64,000 nucleotides of DNA. Origin: Micromonospora andamanensis. Its GTDB lineage: Bacteria > Actinomycetota > Actinomycetes > Mycobacteriales > Micromonosporaceae. Under the pieces are notes generated by a model. That model was not told the DNA's origin. It ran no database searches and saw nothing but the letters and a program-made list of their open reading frames with translations. Below are positions 16,372 through 25,111 of this stretch, in pieces. The stretch lies in NCBI RefSeq assembly GCF_016863495.1, contig NZ_BOOZ01000014.1, forward strand, positions 124,001 to 188,000, given 5' to 3'. The first letter of the stretch is position 1. Each line of letters starts with the position of its first letter. A program made the translations under genes and the position numbers.

Positions 16372-16968
16372 GTGACCGATGACGGCTTCCGCGAGTTCGT
16401 CGAGGTCCGGTACACGGACCTGATCCGGACGGCGTACCTGCTCACCGGCTCCCGACACGCGGCCGAGGACCTGGTGCAGATCGCGCTGATGCGGGCGATG
16501 CGCCGGTGGCGGCAGGTGGACGAACCGATGGCGTACGTGCGCCGGATCATGGTGAACGAGCGGACCCGGCTCTGGCGGCGCTTCGGTTCCCGGGAGCTGC
16601 TCGCCGGTGTCACAGGCTCCTGGCGGTCCCCGACCGAGCCGGGCCGGGACCTGGCCCAGGATGTCGTGGTCCGTGACGAGATGCTCGCCGCCCTGCACCA
16701 CCTGCCGCCCCGGATGCGCGCGGTGCTGGTGCTGCGCTACTGGGAGGACCTCTCCGAGGCCCAGATCGCCGACGCGCTCGGATGCTCGGTCGGCACGGTG
16801 AAGAGTCAGTCCTCGCGGGCGCTCGCCCGACTACGGACGGTGCTGCCGGCATCGCCGGGCCGGCCGGTGACGCCGGCCCGACAGGCACCGCGACACGACG
16901 TTGACAAGGGTTCGCTGGCCGCGGTGCCGGACGCGTCGAGAAGGAGAGGCCCGAGCGATGGCCGATGA
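16372..16968 (+). CDS. SigE-family ECF sigma factor
   Basis: 198 residues from a GTG with GGAGG 6 bases upstream. Region 2 is at about 5-70 (FVEVRYTDLIRTAYLLTGSRHAAEDLVQIALMRAMRRW, the SigE-type opening) and region 4 at about 115-165 (LPPRMRAVLVLRYWEDLSEAQIADALGCSVGTVKSQSSRALARLR). A tail of about 30 residues beyond region 4 is longer than usual. The next gene starts inside its last codons and encodes a membrane protein, the arrangement expected for a sigma factor and its regulator. Confidence 0.92.
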   Translation: MTDDGFREFVEVRYTDLIRTAYLLTGSRHAAEDLVQIALMRAMRRWRQVDEPMAYVRRIMVNERTRLWRRFGSRELLAGVTGSWRSPTEPGRDLAQDVVVRDEMLAALHHLPPRMRAVLVLRYWEDLSEAQIADALGCSVGTVKSQSSRALARLRTVLPASPGRPVTPARQAPRHDVDKGSLAAVPDASRRRGPSDGR

Positions 16969-18319
16969 GATCAGGCAGGCACTGGCCCGGCTCGCCGAAC
17001 CGGTGGTGCCACAACCCGACCCGTACCAGCGGTTGCTTCGTCGCGTGCGGCGACGCCGGCGGCGACAGACGGCGGTGACGGGTGTGGCCGCCCTGGTGCT
17101 GGCCGCGGTGACCATACCGCCTGTGGGTCTGGTGGGCCTGCTGCGGAGCGACGAGCCCACGCTGGCCACGGCGGCGTACCAGCCGGCGAGTCCGATCGAC
17201 GATCCGATGGTGCGGCGGCTGCTCGACTCGCCCACCCGGGGCAACCTGGCCGGCGACACGGCGCTTGTCGCCACCATCGAACGGGAGTACCGGGCCGCCC
17301 GCGCCGAACTCCTTGTCGACCCGTCGTTGGACGAGGTGCGGGTGCTGTTCGCCCACGACGCGCCGGGTGCCCGCGTGGTGATGGTGGCCTACCTGGACGA
17401 CTCGCACGCACTGATTCGCCATGGCTCCGGCCCGGAAGGTGCCTCCGTGCCGGAGCTGCTCGACAAGACCGGGACGCCGGACGAGCCCCAGGAGTTGACC
17501 CCGTACCTCATCTTCGGTCGGCACTCCCCTGTCGACGGTGACCATTCGGCCGATCTCGCGGTCGGCCTGGCACCGGCCGGTTGCCAGGTGGAGACCTCCC
17601 ACGACGGTCGGCTCCAGCCGGACGGATCCGTCATCAGGTCCTGGCAACCGGTGGGCACCGACGGTTACATGGTGCGGGCGACGGGTGAGCCGGCCGGGCG
17701 GTGGCAGTTCACCTGCGACGGCATCGTGCGCTACGCCGGACCGGGGGCCCAGATCGGCGTGCGGACGAACGTGCCGCTCTCCCCGGCTCTGCGGCCCGAC
17801 CTCAGCGCCGCCGCCGTCCGCGACCTGCGCGACATGCTCGACGGCGGCGGACTCACCAGCTCGACGCCCCAGGTGCTCTGGACCGGTCGGTTGCCCACCA
17901 AGCTGCCCGACCCGCCGGCGGCCGTCCTGGTGAGGTCCTGCTCGACCGACGATGGCTGCGCCGCACTGCTCAAGGCCGACGCCCGCGTGCTCGCCGGACC
18001 GGAATCAGCGGTTCTGACCTTTGACCGCACCGGTATCGGCAGCTCCGACCTGGTCGCCGTGCCGCTGCCGGCCGGAACCACAGGTGTGCTGGTGGCCGGG
18101 CCGACGTCGGCGGCCCGCGCCGAACTTGTCGACGCACGGGGATCAACGCTGACGGACGGGACGCTCACCAACGGGATCGGGATTTTCGAGATCGATCATC
18201 GCAAGGTCGCCAAGGTGAGGATCCTCGACAGTGCGGACCAGCCGTTGCTCACCGCCGCCACCCCGCACCTCGCCACCGACAGATACGAGTTCGCCGAACC
18301 GACGGTCTGGGCCTGGTGA
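16958..18319 (+). CDS. Single-pass membrane protein, probable partner of the ECF sigma factor
   Basis: 453 residues from an ATG with AAGGAGA upstream, overlapping the sigma gene by 11 bases. Residues 1-35 are cytoplasmic and very basic (RLLRRVRRRRRRQ), residues about 37-62 form one membrane helix, and the remaining 390 residues would be outside the membrane. I see no zinc-finger anti-sigma motif (H-x3-C-x2-C), so if it binds the sigma factor it does so by a different route. The outer domain shows no family I recognise; two Cys pairs (CSTDDGC, and single Cys at CQVET and FTCDG) suggest disulfides. Confidence 0.7.
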   Translation: MADEIRQALARLAEPVVPQPDPYQRLLRRVRRRRRRQTAVTGVAALVLAAVTIPPVGLVGLLRSDEPTLATAAYQPASPIDDPMVRRLLDSPTRGNLAGDTALVATIEREYRAARAELLVDPSLDEVRVLFAHDAPGARVVMVAYLDDSHALIRHGSGPEGASVPELLDKTGTPDEPQELTPYLIFGRHSPVDGDHSADLAVGLAPAGCQVETSHDGRLQPDGSVIRSWQPVGTDGYMVRATGEPAGRWQFTCDGIVRYAGPGAQIGVRTNVPLSPALRPDLSAAAVRDLRDMLDGGGLTSSTPQVLWTGRLPTKLPDPPAAVLVRSCSTDDGCAALLKADARVLAGPESAVLTFDRTGIGSSDLVAVPLPAGTTGVLVAGPTSAARAELVDARGSTLTDGTLTNGIGIFEIDHRKVAKVRILDSADQPLLTAATPHLATDRYEFAEPTVWAW

Positions 18320-18326
18320 GGAGCCA

Positions 18327-18351
18327 CCCCCGAACCCATCGGGTTCGGGGG
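18327..18351 (+). terminator. Terminator after the sigma-factor operon
   Basis: Perfect 11-bp stem CCCCCGAACCC / GGGTTCGGGGG around an ATC loop, 8 bases after the stop codon at 18319 and just before the convergent SRPBCC gene. Confidence 0.8.
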
Positions 18352-18374
18352 CGCCGGCAGTGAGCCTGGTGCGG

Positions 18375-18860
18375 CTACGCCGCCATGCGGCGGGTCAGCT
18401 CGGCCGCCCGGTAGGCCGCTACCTGACGGGCCTGGCCGGCCACGAAGCGCCGCAGCGGTGCCGGTGCGTGGGCGGTGACCCGTTCGTCGACCCGGGTGCC
18501 CTCCGGTACCGGACTCAGCTCGACCACCGCGCGCAGGGACACCCAGCCCGGGCTGCGCACCTCGCTGACCAGTGGGCCGTGCGGTGGCGTCGACACCATG
18601 CGTACCCGGATGCGGTTGTCCCACCGCAACGGACCGACCAGCCGGAACCGCTCGACGGCGACGTAGTCGGCGACCGGGCGACCCTCGGCGTCGTGACCGT
18701 GCCGCACGTCGTCGACCGCCACGATCAGCGGTGACAGTCCGATGTAGCTGCGCGGATCGGCCAGGTGCGCGTACACCACGTCGGGCGGGGCCGCGACGGT
18801 GCAGGTGGTCTCGAACGCGATTGGCGGCTTCCGGTCCTCGGGCACGCCCCATCGTGGCAC
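18375..18860 (-). CDS. SRPBCC/polyketide-cyclase-like protein
   Basis: 161 residues from a GTG at 18860; a second GTG at 18845 is equally possible and would free the start from the hairpin described next. The SRPBCC fold is indicated by FETTCTVAAPPDVVYAHLADPRSYIGLSPLI at the N-terminus, the regular beta pattern and a long terminal helix. Such proteins bind hydrophobic ligands; no specific activity can be given. It lies downstream of the giant carboxylase gene on the same strand. Confidence 0.75.
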   Translation of the reverse strand: MPRWGVPEDRKPPIAFETTCTVAAPPDVVYAHLADPRSYIGLSPLIVAVDDVRHGHDAEGRPVADYVAVERFRLVGPLRWDNRIRVRMVSTPPHGPLVSEVRSPGWVSLRAVVELSPVPEGTRVDERVTAHAPAPLRRFVAGQARQVAAYRAAELTRRMAA

Positions 18861-18900
18861 GCCGACGACGGGACGGCGTCCCGCCGTCAGCGTGCCACGA
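18852..18900 (-). terminator. Long hairpin after the carboxylase gene, overlapping the next start
   Basis: TCGTGGCACGC (18852-18862) pairs perfectly with 18890-18900, then GACG with CGTC, then CGGGAC with GTCCCG around a 3-base loop: about 21 pairs with two mismatches. It begins 4 bases after the carboxylase stop and contains the GTG at 18860. It probably terminates the carboxylase transcript and may limit translation of the SRPBCC gene. Confidence 0.7.
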
Positions 18901-18904
18901 CCGG

Positions 18905-21900
18905 TCAGGACGGCCGGGCCGCCTTCTCCAGCCCGCGTTCGACGGCCGCGATGAGCTGCGGGCGCAGCTCCTCGGGCCGGACGATGGCGTCCACCGAGCC
19001 GACCTCGACAGCGCGCTGGATGCTGTGCACGCCGTCGAACTCGGCGGCCACCTCCGCCAGCTTCTCCGCCCGCACCGACGCGCGCACGTCCATCAGCTGC
19101 GTCACCAACGCGGCCCGCTGTCCGCCGGTCGCCGCCGCGACGCGCGCCTCCAGGTCGGCCACCCGGGGATCCTTCGCCGTACGGGCGTTGACGTCACCGG
19201 CGAACACCACGGCCGCGGCCGGTGCGCCGCCGATGACGGAGGCGAACGAACCCTCCACCGCGAGGACCGTCATGTTCGGATTGAGCGCCTTGGAGAAGAC
19301 CACGAACGCGCCACCGTGGTACCGGGAGATCACGCAGAAGACGATAGGTCCGTCGAAGTTGACGATCGCCCGGCCGATCTCCGCGCCGTACTCCAGCTGC
19401 AACTGTCGCATCGACTCGGGCGAGCCGTCGAAGCCGGAGAGGTTGGCCAGCACCACGAGCGGACGGTTCCCACTTGCCGCGTTTATCGCGCGGGCCGCCT
19501 TCTTGGACGAGCGCGGGAAGAGCGTGCCGGCGGTGTAGGTGTCCGGTCCGTCGGTGGGCGGGAAGCCGCGACGGGGCACCGAACGGGACTCGATGCCGAG
19601 CAGGCACACCGGGATGCCGCCGAGGTGCACGTCCTGCACCACAGCCGTCTCGGCGTCGGCCATGCCCGCCCAGCGTTCCAGGACCGCGTGGTCCTGGTCG
19701 GCCAGGGCCCGCATCAGCGTACGGATGTCGAACGCCTTCTTGCGATCCGGGTTGCGCTCCCGGGAGAAGATCTCGCCGACGGTGGTGAAGTCGCTGTCCG
19801 GTACCGCGTGCGGGTAGTCGGAGATGTCGCGGTCGGCCGGGTCGGTGGTGACCGCACGGCGCGGCCGGGTCTCGCCAGGCGCCACGTAGGCGTGGTCGTG
19901 GTACGCCATCAGGACCTGGTGGGCACCGCGCAGGTCCGGCGCCCAGTACTGGGCCTGGCCGTTCGGGCCCATCACCCGGTCGTAGCCGCCGATGCCGAAG
20001 TTGTCCTCGGCGGACACCCCGCCGGAGAAGTCCAGCGACTGCTTGCCGGTCAGCACCATCGCCGAATCCGGCGTCATCACCAGGATGCCCCTGGTGTGCA
20101 TGAGCATCGTGGCCTCGGCGTTCCAGTACGGCTGGGCACCCACTGTGATCCCCGCGACGACAATGTTGATCTCACCGCCGGCCTGGGTGAACTCCACGAT
20201 CCGCTTGAGCGCGGCGGCCACCCAGTCCATGTTCTCGGTGCCCGAACTCATCGAGATCCGCGCGCCGGCCGACAGCGCGAACCAGTCGACCGGGAGGCGC
20301 ATCCGCTCGGCCAGGTCGAGCGCGGCGATCACCCGGGCGCACTCCGGCTCGGCCAGCGCGCCCAGCGCTTTGGTCGGATCGCCGAGCAGCACCACCCGGG
20401 TGACACCCTCCGGGTAGCGCTCGGTGGGCGTGCTCGCCAGGCCGACGACGATGCCCGCCCGGTTCTGCCCCCTCGGCCGCTGCACCGGAACCAGTTCGCC
20501 GGAGTCGGCCAGGTCGTACTCGACGAAGCTGCCGTTGCGGCCGGCCAGCATCTCGGTCAGCTCGTACGGGTAGGTGGTGCCGCGCCGCCGGGCCGACAGC
20601 ACCTTCTGCCGGTAGTCGTCGAGCGGTTGGATCAGCTCCGCCGTCGGCTCGGTGACCGAGATCCGCATGCCCTCGTCGTAGGAGATCTGCACCGCGATGT
20701 CGATCAGTTCGCCGGTGTCCTCGTCGCGCTGGCGGCCGAGGAAGAGCACCTCCTCCAGCCCGGCGTCCGCCGTGATCGGCAGCACCCGCTGGGCGACGGT
20801 GTTCAGCTCCTCGATGCTGAGGTCGTTCGGCGGCCAGACGAAGAGGGTGATCCGGTTGGTGTCGAACCGCTTCTTCGCCGGGCGCTGCGCCTGCACCTTG
20901 CGGATCGCGTCGAGGCAGGCGTCGAGCGCGCCCTCGACCGCCGGCAGCGCCAGGATCCGTCCGTCGGTGTCGCGCAGCGGGGTGAGGTCGCGTACCTGGG
21001 CCATCGCGGCCAGGCGCTCGTCGGCCGGATTGTCCGGCGCGACACAGTGGAACAGGTAGACCTCCTCGTCGGCCGAGGGCAGCCGGGTCAGGTCGAAGTT
21101 GCGCAGCCGGGGCAGTTGCAGACGCTGGGCGATGAGCGGGTGCAGGCCCCGGATCACCCGGTCCTCACCGAGGCCGGCCCGGAAGGTGAAGTGGTGGTGC
21201 ATCTCGGCGCCGGTGCGGCCGGCCACCGAGATCGTCGCCCGTTGCAGCACGTCCAGCAGGCCGGCCTGGTCGAGCACCTCCCGCAGGGTGGTGGCCATCG
21301 CCTCCACGTCGGGCTGCTCGGCCCAGGTCAGGTACACGTCGGCGACTGTCGGCGCGGGATCGTGGCCCGGCGTCGGCGATGCCGGACCAGTGCCGTCGCC
21401 CCCGGCGGCGACAAGCGCGGCGACAGTCGTCAGGGTTTCCGGCAGTCCGTCGAAGTCGGTGGCCACGGCGACCAGGCGGAAGCGTTCGCCGTCGCGGTCG
21501 TACCCGGCTGTGAAGAACGACTGCCCGGCCACCTCGACGGCTCGGGCGTCGCTCGCGCCCCGGTTGCCGTAGTAGCGGCGGCTGAGCACCTCGAGCATCG
21601 GGCCGTGGTCGGCGCCCGGCCGGCCGATGCGCTGGGCGAGCAGCCGCACCAACGGCTCGGGTGAGGCGACCATCGTCGCGATCCGCTCGGCGCGGTCGAC
21701 CGCGTCGGGGTTGCGGTCGAGGTACCGCAGGTTGCTGCGGACATCGGCATACACCTCGGCCCGCTTGCGTCGCAGCATCGGCTGCGCCGCCCAGCGGAAC
21801 ACCACGCTGCGGGCGAGGTCGCCGACCACCGGGAAGCGGCGCTGGGTGGCGAAGATCAGGTGTTCCAACGCCTGGCCGACCAGCTCACGCAGGCCCTCGG

Positions 21901-24418
21901 CCGGCGGCGGCTCGGTCAACCACCGTTGCAGGAAGGTGACGACCACCTTGACGTCGGCCGCCGCCCGCTGTTGCGCGAGGAAGATCCGGAAGACCGCCTC
22001 CTCCAGCTCCGGCGTGCGTTCGAAGTCGTCGACGCCGTAGTGGGCGAGCACCCGGGCGAGGCGCTGGCGGAACGTCTCCGGCAGCGCGGCCCGCTCGACG
22101 TCCAGGCACTGGAGGTAGGTGTGGAAGTACTCGCGTGGGCTGTGCACCCGGGTGTCGGCCCTGGTCTCCTCACCGGCCGGACGGTTGCGGCTGAGCTCGG
22201 ACAGGTCGGCGAAGACCTGGAGCAGCTCGACCTCCTCCTCCAGCGGCCGGTGTGGCAGCTCGGCCCGGGCGGCCAGGTAGGCGGCGAGGGCTCGGCGTTC
22301 GTCGCGCGGATCCAGGTCGTAGCCGAGCAACAGGCTGCGCAGTTCGGCGATGCCCCGGGCCACCCGGTCTCCGGCGGACCTGTGGGTCGGCTCGGGCGGC
22401 AGCTCCAGGTCCACGGCCGCGGACTCGGCGGGCTCACTCGCCGCGCCGTCACCGAGCGGCTCCAGGCGCAGCAGCGGCGCGCCGGTCTCCACCTGGCTGC
22501 CGACGGAGACCAGGCACTCGCGCACCTTCGCCGCGAACGGGGCGCGCAGCACCGTCTCCATCTTCATGCTCTCCAGGACGAGCACCGGCGCGCCGGCCTC
22601 GACCTCGTCGCCCACCGCGAGCGGGGTCGCGACGACCAACGCGGGTGACAGGGAGCGCAACACCCCGCCCTCGTCCCGGCTGACCCGGTGCGTGACGCCG
22701 TCCACCTCGACCAGGTGGATGGGACCGTGGGTGTCGGTGACCAGCCGGAACCGCCGGCCGTTGACCAGGATCCGTCCGCTGTGCTCGTCGAAGCGCTCCA
22801 GCTCGACGTCGACGGTGGCGGTGTCACCGACGCTGACCCGGAACCGGTGCCGGCCGGTCTGCGCGACGGAGACCCGGTAGGTCGCGCCGCGCAGCTTCAG
22901 GTCGATCGGCCGGCCGCTGGAGTGCTGGACCTGGGGGCGGCCACCGTGCGCGGTGGAGAGCAGTCGCTGCCGCTCGACGTGCGCCTCGTCCTCGTACGCC
23001 TCGATGGCGGCGGCGGCCAGCGCGACGCCGGAGTGCCGGGTGGAGACCAGCCGGCCCTGGGCGCGAACCCGGTCGATCCAGCCCGTGTCGGCGCTGCCGT
23101 CGATCACCTCGGGCTGGTCCAGCAGGTCGAGCAGGAAGCTCTTGTTGCTCGCACCGCCCTCGATGATCACCGTGGTCTCGGTGACCGCGCGACGCAGTCG
23201 GCTCAGCGCCTCGTCGCGGTTGCGGCCGTACGCGATGATCTTAGCGATCATCGAGTCGAAGTCGGCGGGGATCACGTCGCCCTCGCTGACCCCGGTGTCC
23301 ACCCGCACGCCCGGGCCGCTGGGCAGCACCAGCCGCACGATCCGGCCCGGCGACGGGGCGAAGTCCCGGTCAGGGTCCTCGGCGTTGAGCCGGGCTTCGA
23401 CGGCGTGCCCCGCCTCCCCCGGGATCCGGTCGCCGAGCCGGCCACCGGCGGCCACCTGGATCTGGGCCTTGACCAGGTCGAAGTCGGTGGTGGCCTCGGT
23501 GATCGGGTGCTCCACCTGCAACCGGGTGTTGACCTCCAGGAAGGCGAACATCCGGTCACCGGGGTGGTAGAGGAACTCGACGGTGCCCGCGCCGCGGTAG
23601 TCCACGGCCAGCGCGAGCCGCTCGGCCGACTCCTTCAGCTCGCGAGTCTGCTCGGCGGAGAGCACCGGTGAGGCGGACTCCTCGATCACCTTCTGGTTGC
23701 GCCGCTGCACCGAGCAGTCCCGTACGCCAAGCGCCCAGGCGGTGCCCTGGCCGTCGGCGATCACCTGCACCTCGACGTGCCGGGCACCGGTGACCAACCG
23801 TTCCAGGAAGACCACCCCGCTGCCGAAGGCGCGTTGGGCCTCCAGGCTCGTGCGCTCGTACGCCTCAGCGAGCTCGGTGTCGCTGCGCACCACCCGGATA
23901 CCCCGGCCACCCCCGCCCGCTGTCGCCTTGAGCATCAGCGGGTAGCCGATCTCGGCCGCGGCACGCTTGGCCGCGTCGAGGCTCTCCACCGCGCCCCGAC
24001 TCCACGGCGCCACCGGGACGCCCACCTCCTCGGCGATCAGCTTCGCGCCGATCTTGTCGCCGAGCTTGCGCATCGCCTCCGGGCTGGGGCCGATGAAGGT
24101 GACGCCGTTCTTCTCGCACAGCTCCGCGAAGGCCGGATCCTCGGCCACGAAGCCCCAGCCCACCCAGGCGGCGTCGGCACCGGTCTCGTGCAGTGCCCGT
24201 TCGAGCACCCGGTGATCCAGGTACGGCCGCGCCGACGCGGGCCCCAGGCAGTAGCTGTGGTCGGCCTCTCGCACGAAGGTGGCCGAGCGCTCCGCCTCGG
24301 TGTAGAGCGCGACCGTCTCGATCGGTGGAGCGTCGGTCTCGGCGTTGAGCTCGCGAACAGCGTGGATCAGCCGCATGGCGGCTTCTCCCCGGTTGACGAT
24401 GGCGATGCGGCTGAACAC
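18905..24418 (-). CDS. Single-chain multidomain acyl-CoA carboxylase (BC-BCCP-central-CT)
   Basis: 1837 residues from a GTG with GGAGG upstream. Residues about 1-450 are a biotin carboxylase (IAIVNRGEAAMRL start, ATP-grasp loop KATAGGGGRGIRVV, EVNTRLQVEHPITE, RLNAEDP). Residues about 585-655 hold the biotinyl domain, with the biotinylated lysine K619 in LESMKMET. Residues about 690-1250 are a helical central region like that of eukaryotic acetyl-CoA carboxylase. Residues about 1290-1830 form both halves of the carboxyltransferase. Carboxylates acetyl-CoA or another acyl-CoA using bicarbonate and ATP. Actinobacteria usually split these domains over AccA- and AccD-type subunits, so this gene is unusual, though homologues exist in some actinomycetes. 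Substrate specificity is not predictable here. Confidence 0.88.
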   Translation of the reverse strand: MFSRIAIVNRGEAAMRLIHAVRELNAETDAPPIETVALYTEAERSATFVREADHSYCLGPASARPYLDHRVLERALHETGADAAWVGWGFVAEDPAFAELCEKNGVTFIGPSPEAMRKLGDKIGAKLIAEEVGVPVAPWSRGAVESLDAAKRAAAEIGYPLMLKATAGGGGRGIRVVRSDTELAEAYERTSLEAQRAFGSGVVFLERLVTGARHVEVQVIADGQGTAWALGVRDCSVQRRNQKVIEESASPVLSAEQTRELKESAERLALAVDYRGAGTVEFLYHPGDRMFAFLEVNTRLQVEHPITEATTDFDLVKAQIQVAAGGRLGDRIPGEAGHAVEARLNAEDPDRDFAPSPGRIVRLVLPSGPGVRVDTGVSEGDVIPADFDSMIAKIIAYGRNRDEALSRLRRAVTETTVIIEGGASNKSFLLDLLDQPEVIDGSADTGWIDRVRAQGRLVSTRHSGVALAAAAIEAYEDEAHVERQRLLSTAHGGRPQVQHSSGRPIDLKLRGATYRVSVAQTGRHRFRVSVGDTATVDVELERFDEHSGRILVNGRRFRLVTDTHGPIHLVEVDGVTHRVSRDEGGVLRSLSPALVVATPLAVGDEVEAGAPVLVLESMKMETVLRAPFAAKVRECLVSVGSQVETGAPLLRLEPLGDGAASEPAESAAVDLELPPEPTHRSAGDRVARGIAELRSLLLGYDLDPRDERRALAAYLAARAELPHRPLEEEVELLQVFADLSELSRNRPAGEETRADTRVHSPREYFHTYLQCLDVERAALPETFRQRLARVLAHYGVDDFERTPELEEAVFRIFLAQQRAAADVKVVVTFLQRWLTEPPPAEGLRELVGQALEHLIFATQRRFPVVGDLARSVVFRWAAQPMLRRKRAEVYADVRSNLRYLDRNPDAVDRAERIATMVASPEPLVRLLAQRIGRPGADHGPMLEVLSRRYYGNRGASDARAVEVAGQSFFTAGYDRDGERFRLVAVATDFDGLPETLTTVAALVAAGGDGTGPASPTPGHDPAPTVADVYLTWAEQPDVEAMATTLREVLDQAGLLDVLQRATISVAGRTGAEMHHHFTFRAGLGEDRVIRGLHPLIAQRLQLPRLRNFDLTRLPSADEEVYLFHCVAPDNPADERLAAMAQVRDLTPLRDTDGRILALPAVEGALDACLDAIRKVQAQRPAKKRFDTNRITLFVWPPNDLSIEELNTVAQRVLPITADAGLEEVLFLGRQRDEDTGELIDIAVQISYDEGMRISVTEPTAELIQPLDDYRQKVLSARRRGTTYPYELTEMLAGRNGSFVEYDLADSGELVPVQRPRGQNRAGIVVGLASTPTERYPEGVTRVVLLGDPTKALGALAEPECARVIAALDLAERMRLPVDWFALSAGARISMSSGTENMDWVAAALKRIVEFTQAGGEINIVVAGITVGAQPYWNAEATMLMHTRGILVMTPDSAMVLTGKQSLDFSGGVSAEDNFGIGGYDRVMGPNGQAQYWAPDLRGAHQVLMAYHDHAYVAPGETRPRRAVTTDPADRDISDYPHAVPDSDFTTVGEIFSRERNPDRKKAFDIRTLMRALADQDHAVLERWAGMADAETAVVQDVHLGGIPVCLLGIESRSVPRRGFPPTDGPDTYTAGTLFPRSSKKAARAINAASGNRPLVVLANLSGFDGSPESMRQLQLEYGAEIGRAIVNFDGPIVFCVISRYHGGAFVVFSKALNPNMTVLAVEGSFASVIGGAPAAAVVFAGDVNARTAKDPRVADLEARVAAATGGQRAALVTQLMDVRASVRAEKLAEVAAEFDGVHSIQRAVEVGSVDAIVRPEELRPQLIAAVERGLEKAARPS

Positions 24419-24724
24419 CGAGCAGGCCTCCGGAAGATTCGTCTGTGGCAGAAGGGGACTCTCCCTCGGACAGGGGGTCCCGTTCCACCAACCTTCGTGG
24501 CTACCGGCGGGTAAGGAAGACGTGGGAACTGCCACCTCCGGACAACGGATTTTGTCGGGACCCACCAACTCCACCCTCCGGCACCGGCTCCGGGTGGCTC
24601 GGGTCACCCCGGGAGGGCCGAAAACCGCCACGCCCGGTCGAGGCGACAAACACCCTGCGTGTCGGTGACATCTGCCAAGATCATCAACGTTTCCCTCGCG
24701 GACCTGGTGCTATACGGTCAGCAG
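24419..24724. other. Divergent gap before the carboxylase and a small gene
   Basis: About 305 bases with promoters for both flanking genes. At 24711-24716 TATACG lies 8 bases before the GTG of the gene at 24725, as expected for a -10 element of a leaderless transcript. No other strong signal was found. Confidence 0.45.
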
Positions 24725-24946
24725 GTGAGAGTTGAGCGTCACTGGTGGAACGGCGACCACACCCCGCGCGGACGTCGCGACGTCTACATCCGTACCGACG
24801 GCGAGTCGTGGGAGGTCGAGGCCCGGGCCGGCGGCGGCACCGGCCGCTCGAAGATCTACCCATGCCCCGGCCGCAAGTCGGCGGAGATCCTGGCCGGCGC
24901 CTGGATGGGCGGCCAGAGCCGCTGGCGGGTCGTGGCACCCTCCTGA
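24725..24946 (+). CDS. Small conserved-looking hypothetical protein
   Basis: 73 residues from a GTG. The sequence is compact and rich in Trp, Arg and Gly (RVERHWWNGDHTPRGRRDVYIRTDGESW, then SAEILAGAWMGG), which looks like a small beta-rich domain rather than a random frame. There is no signal peptide and no domain I can name. A start at 24659 is possible, but a -10-like TATACG at 24711-24716 sits so close to 24725 that a leaderless GTG start is more likely. Confidence 0.6.
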   Translation: MRVERHWWNGDHTPRGRRDVYIRTDGESWEVEARAGGGTGRSKIYPCPGRKSAEILAGAWMGGQSRWRVVAPS

Positions 24947-24995
24947 ACCTCGCCACGGCAACCTACTCACCGCCCGTCGGGTAGGCTGACAGCGC

Positions 24996-25015
24996 GACCC
25001 GCTTGACCGCGGGTC
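24996..25015 (+). other. Hairpin in the leader of the helicase gene
   Basis: GACCCGC-TTGACC-GCGGGTC, a perfect 7-bp stem about 100 bases before the helicase start. It may end the transcript of the small gene or be part of a structured leader of the helicase mRNA. Confidence 0.4.
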
Positions 25016-25111
25016 CGATTCGATGTCCCGGGCCCCGCGCCTTCGACGCGCCAGGCCACGGCCGGCACCGCAGCGCCGGGTGGGACGTCCCCTTCGACGT
25101 TCGGAGCCTTC

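Noticed and set aside
18572..21664. Very long plus-strand open frame inside the carboxylase region
   Set aside because: It is antisense to a gene with clear CT-domain motifs and contains no recognisable domain.
24659..24724. Upstream GTG start for the small protein at 24725
   Set aside because: The extra 22 residues do not resemble the rest of the protein and a -10-like element lies inside them.
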